A stretch of DNA of 17,210 nt from Anaerolineaceae bacterium UBA6801 (GTDB taxonomy: Bacteria; Chloroflexota; Anaerolineae; Anaerolineales; Anaerolineaceae): the NCBI GenBank assembly GCA_002452315.1, contig DKFH01000195.1, positions 1 to 17,210 on the forward strand, written 5' to 3'. Of the stretch, positions 14,385 to 17,210 are shown piece after piece; within the stretch, counting starts at the first letter, position 1, and every line of letters begins with the position of its first letter. A program made the translations under genes and the position numbers. Below the pieces are notes generated by a model that worked only from the letters and a program-made list of their open reading frames with translations, did no database searches and was not told the origin of the DNA.

Positions 14385-16115
14385 TTAATCATCGCTTTTT
14401 TCTTCTTTCGCACGGCTGATTCTACCACCCAGATCGCGGGTGGCTGTGCTCACCATACCGTCTTGCTCAATTTTTAGGTCCCCGGGGATGGCACTGCTCT
14501 CATGCGTGCTCACGATGCATTCAATCAGCATAGGGCGGCCAAGCACCTCTTCGAGGATATCCAGGGTGAGAGTGATGTTGCCCTCTTTTTCCATCATGTC
14601 TTTGAGGATCGATGATGAAAAACCTAGGATGAGCTTGTTGGCTTTGAGGCCTACCAGCCTTGCTGTGTTCAGCAGCCCTTCTGTGCGCGGATTGTGCTTT
14701 TTGACCATCGCTTTGATTTCGCCCCATGACTGTTGGACAACGGTCAGTGAGAGCTCACCCTCTGGTGGGACGATCGGTGTTTGTTCGATTGCATTGGCTG
14801 TCTCCAACACCTGCTCAACTTGTTGTGGTTCAACTTTGGGGGGCTCGTCCTGGATGGTTTCAGTTGGGGACTCTTTGGATTGTTTTGCTCTGGCAGGCGC
14901 GACAGAAACTTGGGACGGTTTTGGTTTTTCTGTGCGCACCCGTTGGGCTGTTTTTGGTTTGGGTTGGTCCGCTTGTCCAGCGGGCTCAGCCACCTTTACT
15001 GGATCTGGCGCGGCTTGCTCTGGCTTAGGCGCTGGTTTAGGAACTGTCAGGAAGTTCGTGAAGGCTAATTCCAGCCCTAATCCTGGGTGCCAGTTGGCTT
15101 GCTCCTGGGTGGTGGCTTGGTTAAAGGCTTCAATGGCGCCCAGCAGGTCCCCCATAGCGAATTGCCCGGCATGTTTTTCGAGGGTCTCTTTGATCGTCTC
15201 ACCGGCTTCAACCTGGGCTTGGTTCCCCATTTTATAAAGCAGCACATTGCGCAGATAGGTGACGATTTGCCGTGCAAATTGCCGGGCATCGGTGCCGCTA
15301 TCGAGGGCGTTATTGATCAGTGCCAGGCCGGTAGGGGCGTCATTTTCAATCAGCGCGTCGACCACCTCAATAACCCGTAAGCTGGTGGCGGTCCCCAACA
15401 CCTTTTGGGCCATGTCCAGCGTGATATGCTCGCTGGAAGAGGTCAACTGGTCGAGCAGTGAGACCGCGTCACGCAGGCTGCCGGTGGCTTGTCGGGCGAT
15501 TTCTGTGAAAACCGGCTCATCCACATCAATACCCTCGACCTGGCTTTGTGCTTTCAGGTAGGTGACCATGCTGGCGATGGGTATGCGCCGAAACTCATGG
15601 CGCTGACACCGCGAAAGCACCGTCGCTGGGATTTTATGAATTTCCGTAGTAGCCAGAACGAAAATAGCATGGGGTGGTGGTTCTTCCAGCGTTTTCAATA
15701 AGGCGTTGAAGGCCGCGTTAGAGAGCATATGCACTTCGTCGATGATATACACCTTGTAACGGCCCTGGGAGGGAGAAAAATTGATCTTTTCCCGCAGGTC
15801 CCGCACATCGTCGACGCTGGTGTTCGACGCGGCATCAATTTCGATCAGATCCAGGAACCGGCCGGTGTTGAGTGCCTGGCAATGGGCACAGGTGTTACAG
15901 GGTCGTTTGGCCAGGTCCGGGCCAAGGCAGTTGACTGCCTTGGCCAGCAAGCGTGCGGTGGTTGTTTTTCCGGTGCCGCGCGGCCCTGCGAATAGAAAGG
16001 CATGCGCCACGCGGTCGTTGGCGACTGCGTTTTGAAGCGTCTGGACGACATGTTCCTGTGCTACGACTTCATCCCAGCCCTGCGGGCGCCATTTTCGATA
16101 GAGTGCTTGTGTCAT
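14385..16115 (-). CDS. dnaX: DNA polymerase III subunit gamma/tau
   Basis: This is the AAA+ clamp-loader subunit that places the sliding clamp and couples the polymerases at the fork. At 576 residues it is tau-like. The first 220 residues contain Walker A GPRGTGKTT (44-52), the zinc site C63...C73-x2-C76-x2-C79, Walker B IIDEVHMLS (D126-E127), the NALLKTLEEPP segment and the sensor ATTEIHKIPATVLSRCQRH. Domain III follows to about 355. A long linker rich in P, K, E and Q (about 362-445) leads to a C-terminal domain that resembles tau. The codons near the 3' end contain an A-rich run, but no internal slippery site with a hairpin was seen, so a programmed gamma form is not supported. It starts 14 bp after the lamin-tail gene. 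Confidence 0.97.
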   Translation of the reverse strand: MTQALYRKWRPQGWDEVVAQEHVVQTLQNAVANDRVAHAFLFAGPRGTGKTTTARLLAKAVNCLGPDLAKRPCNTCAHCQALNTGRFLDLIEIDAASNTSVDDVRDLREKINFSPSQGRYKVYIIDEVHMLSNAAFNALLKTLEEPPPHAIFVLATTEIHKIPATVLSRCQRHEFRRIPIASMVTYLKAQSQVEGIDVDEPVFTEIARQATGSLRDAVSLLDQLTSSSEHITLDMAQKVLGTATSLRVIEVVDALIENDAPTGLALINNALDSGTDARQFARQIVTYLRNVLLYKMGNQAQVEAGETIKETLEKHAGQFAMGDLLGAIEAFNQATTQEQANWHPGLGLELAFTNFLTVPKPAPKPEQAAPDPVKVAEPAGQADQPKPKTAQRVRTEKPKPSQVSVAPARAKQSKESPTETIQDEPPKVEPQQVEQVLETANAIEQTPIVPPEGELSLTVVQQSWGEIKAMVKKHNPRTEGLLNTARLVGLKANKLILGFSSSILKDMMEKEGNITLTLDILEEVLGRPMLIECIVSTHESSAIPGDLKIEQDGMVSTATRDLGGRISRAKEEKSDD

Positions 16116-16129
16116 AGGGTTTTCTTTTT

Positions 16130-16660
16130 CTAAGGTATTGTGTAGGTGGTTACCAATTTACCAGCTGCATCCAACAAGCGAGCGGTCTCGCCGGACCGCC
16201 AAATCGGTACGTCAGACTGCCAGTACAACTCGATCACGGAGTTGGTGCCGGCTTTTGAGAACACTTTGATGGCTCCGCCACTGTTCAAAATCAAGGCCGG
16301 AAAGGTGAAGGTTTGGCCGCTTTCATTTGCCAATTGCCAGGCGGTCATGTCTGCTGGGTTTTGTCCCTGATTAATGATTTCTACATACTCCACATTTAAA
16401 TCACCAGCGCCAACGATCGTGCGGATATCGATGGCGAGATCCTCATTCAGGTTAGGCAGGGAGGGTTCTTCAGTGAGCCTGCTGGCGGAGCCTGGCCCCG
16501 GAGTTGCTGAGTCGGTGGCAGCAGTTGCAGGGGGGCAGGAAAGTAAAATTTCTGGTCGGGGGTGCGCTCTTTCCCACAACCAGAGCACCGTCAGCGTGAT
16601 GCTGGCGGAAATAATTATGTTGACCAAAATGAACAGCACAGCGCGTGATTTTTTTCCCAT
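16130..16660 (-). CDS. Membrane-anchored lamin tail domain protein
   Basis: This 176-residue protein starts at the ATG at 16660, which has GAAGGA about 7 bases upstream; an earlier in-frame ATG at 16714 would overlap the promoter. Residues 7-29 form one hydrophobic segment after a basic MGKKSR, so it is either a membrane anchor or an uncleaved signal. A proline/threonine/serine-rich linker follows (about 40-70). Residues about 73-176 match the lamin tail (LTD) immunoglobulin-like fold: EYVEIINQG, then MTAWQLANESGQTFTFPALILNSGGAIKVFS and a closing GETARLLDAAGKLV strand pair. In bacteria LTD domains occur in secreted and surface proteins, often beside nucleases, but the role here is unknown. 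It is the first gene of the dnaX operon. Confidence 0.8.
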   Translation of the reverse strand: MGKKSRAVLFILVNIIISASITLTVLWLWERAHPRPEILLSCPPATAATDSATPGPGSASRLTEEPSLPNLNEDLAIDIRTIVGAGDLNVEYVEIINQGQNPADMTAWQLANESGQTFTFPALILNSGGAIKVFSKAGTNSVIELYWQSDVPIWRSGETARLLDAAGKLVTTYTIP

Positions 16661-16685
16661 GAAGGTATCCTTCCGACATTTTAGA

Positions 16686-16714
16686 ATGATAGCACACCTT
16701 GGGTATTTTGCCAA
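16686..16714 (-). promoter_or_regulatory. Sigma70-type promoter of the lamin-tail/dnaX/ybaB/recR operon
   Basis: On the minus strand TTGGCA (16709-16714) and TATCAT (16686-16691) are separated by exactly 17 bases and lie 26 bp before the start codon at 16660. Both hexamers are close to consensus. With four same-strand genes following at gaps of 8-23 bp, this is the likely operon promoter. Confidence 0.65.
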
Positions 16715-16739
16715 AAATTACATTTTATTGTATCAATAG

Positions 16740-16936
16740 GTCACGTCGTTTCGGTTGTTAATCGGGGTGCAGGTATGCCTAAAATTAACAAACTGATAAC
16801 ATTCCTTTTGATTTCTATTAATGCGGACATGTTATCCTAATAAAGGTTTAGGATATTTGATTCTCTCCTTTCAAGAAAGACCTGAACCCAAAATTGTGAG
16901 CACACTCCAATTTTGTCGTAAGGTGAGGTTTTTTGA
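16740..16936 (+). other. Non-coding stretch with two hairpins; possible small RNA
   Basis: No gene is supported between the lamin-tail promoter and the DinB-like gene. The region is AT-rich and carries two perfect 8-bp stems: TATCCTAA (16833-16840) with TTAGGATA (16848-16855), and CAAAATTG (16889-16896) with CAATTTTG (16908-16915). A strong + strand terminator follows at once, which suggests a rightward transcript. A 21-codon frame from the ATG at 16775 ends inside the first hairpin but has a poor ribosome binding site. A weak TTGATT (16808-16813) with TATCCT 19 bases on is the only + strand promoter candidate. Confidence 0.3.
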
Positions 16937-16937
16937 A

Positions 16938-16978
16938 GCAAAGCAGGCGTTTGGTGAGGCGCCTGCTTTGCGGTTTTA
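16938..16978 (+). terminator. Strong rho-independent terminator-like hairpin
   Basis: GCAAAGCAGGCG (16938-16949) pairs perfectly over 12 bp with CGCCTGCTTTGC (16960-16971), with a 10-base loop and a GGTTTTAA tail on the + strand. On the minus strand the stem is followed by TTCAAAAAACC, which lacks a T tract, so orientation favours rightward transcription. It lies 14 bp beyond the stop of the convergent DinB-like gene. Confidence 0.6.
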
Positions 16979-16992
16979 AGGGGATTTTGTGC

Positions 16993-17210
16993 TTACCCGA
17001 ACGCCAGTTGTTTGATGTGGTCGATGTGGTCCCGCTGGTGCCAGAGGGTGCGCCGGAGAATCTTTCGGTAGGACCAGAATTCACCCTCGATGCCTATGAC
17101 TCTCGCTTCATCCGCAAATTTAGGGAATTCCAACTTAATGATCTCGGCCATCTGTGCCAGCCGGTCAAGGTAATTGGGCGATAGGTCTGGCCTGGTGATG
17201 CCAGCCAGGT
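16993..17210 (-). CDS. DinB-like family protein, C-terminal fragment (5' end outside window)
   Basis: A continuous minus-strand frame enters from the right window edge and stops at 16993-16995, giving 71 residues. It ends LRRTLWHQRDHIDHIKQL-AFG, the usual last helix of DinB/YfiT-type four-helix proteins, with histidines that in this superfamily contribute to a metal site. Upstream are a helix with DRLAQMAEIIKLEF and a segment GEFWSYRKIL. DinB-like proteins include thiol transferases and many of unknown role. The start and the other metal ligands are outside the window, so a specific function is not claimed. Confidence 0.65.
   Translation of the reverse strand, partial: LAGITRPDLSPNYLDRLAQMAEIIKLEFPKFADEARVIGIEGEFWSYRKILRRTLWHQRDHIDHIKQLAFG

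Noticed and set aside
14385..14420. The A-rich run near the dnaX 3' end as a programmed frameshift site for a gamma form.
   Set aside because: It lies at the very end of the gene rather than after domain III and has no stimulating hairpin, so it could not yield a gamma-sized product.

Overview
The window reads as ordinary chromosomal DNA of moderate GC from a free-living bacterium. The style of the proteins suggests Chloroflexota, class Anaerolineae: a membrane-anchored lamin-tail protein ahead of dnaX, a CGDT-type glutaredoxin, and a DUF4870-like membrane protein. That placement is inference at moderate confidence; no rRNA or other phylogenetic marker is present to confirm it. No tRNA, rRNA, CRISPR array, phage module or defence cassette was seen.

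Left part (1-5348). The window opens inside the 3' end of a degV-type gene, followed by a tightly coupled small membrane protein. Converging on them is a small glutaredoxin-like gene with an 18-bp perfect palindrome in its upstream region. The next kilobase (955-1992) has no genes but holds the most unusual structure of the window. A 422-bp AT-rich element with 13-bp perfect terminal inverted repeats and no transposase is flanked exactly at both ends by two identical 240-bp direct repeats. The best reading is a non-autonomous transposable element (MITE) with a very long target-site duplication, as reported for the IS1634/IS1549 type of insertion sequence. The duplicated stretch includes the 3' terminator of the neighbouring DUF4870-like gene. 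Then come a fmt-glpK pair on the + strand (methionyl-tRNA formyltransferase, glycerol kinase), closed by a hairpin terminator, and a convergent pterin-4a-carbinolamine dehydratase gene.

Middle part (5349-11988). This holds a decayed serine beta-lactamase-like hydrolase gene with a stop in its signal peptide, a frameshift, an apparent internal deletion and a lost C-terminus. Beside it is an alaS-mutS pair on the - strand (alanyl-tRNA synthetase, mismatch recognition ATPase).

Right part (11989-17210). An azlC-azlD pair (branched-chain amino acid exporter) diverges from alaS. After a short spacer come a 53-codon unknown gene and a cluster, transcribed leftwards, of a lamin-tail membrane protein, dnaX, ybaB and recR. 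This cluster has a good sigma70-like promoter at 16686-16714. dnaX-ybaB-recR is a widely conserved replication/repair operon. The last 500 bp hold a set of hairpins, one of them a strong + strand terminator with no obvious upstream gene, and the C-terminal end of a DinB-like gene that runs off the window.
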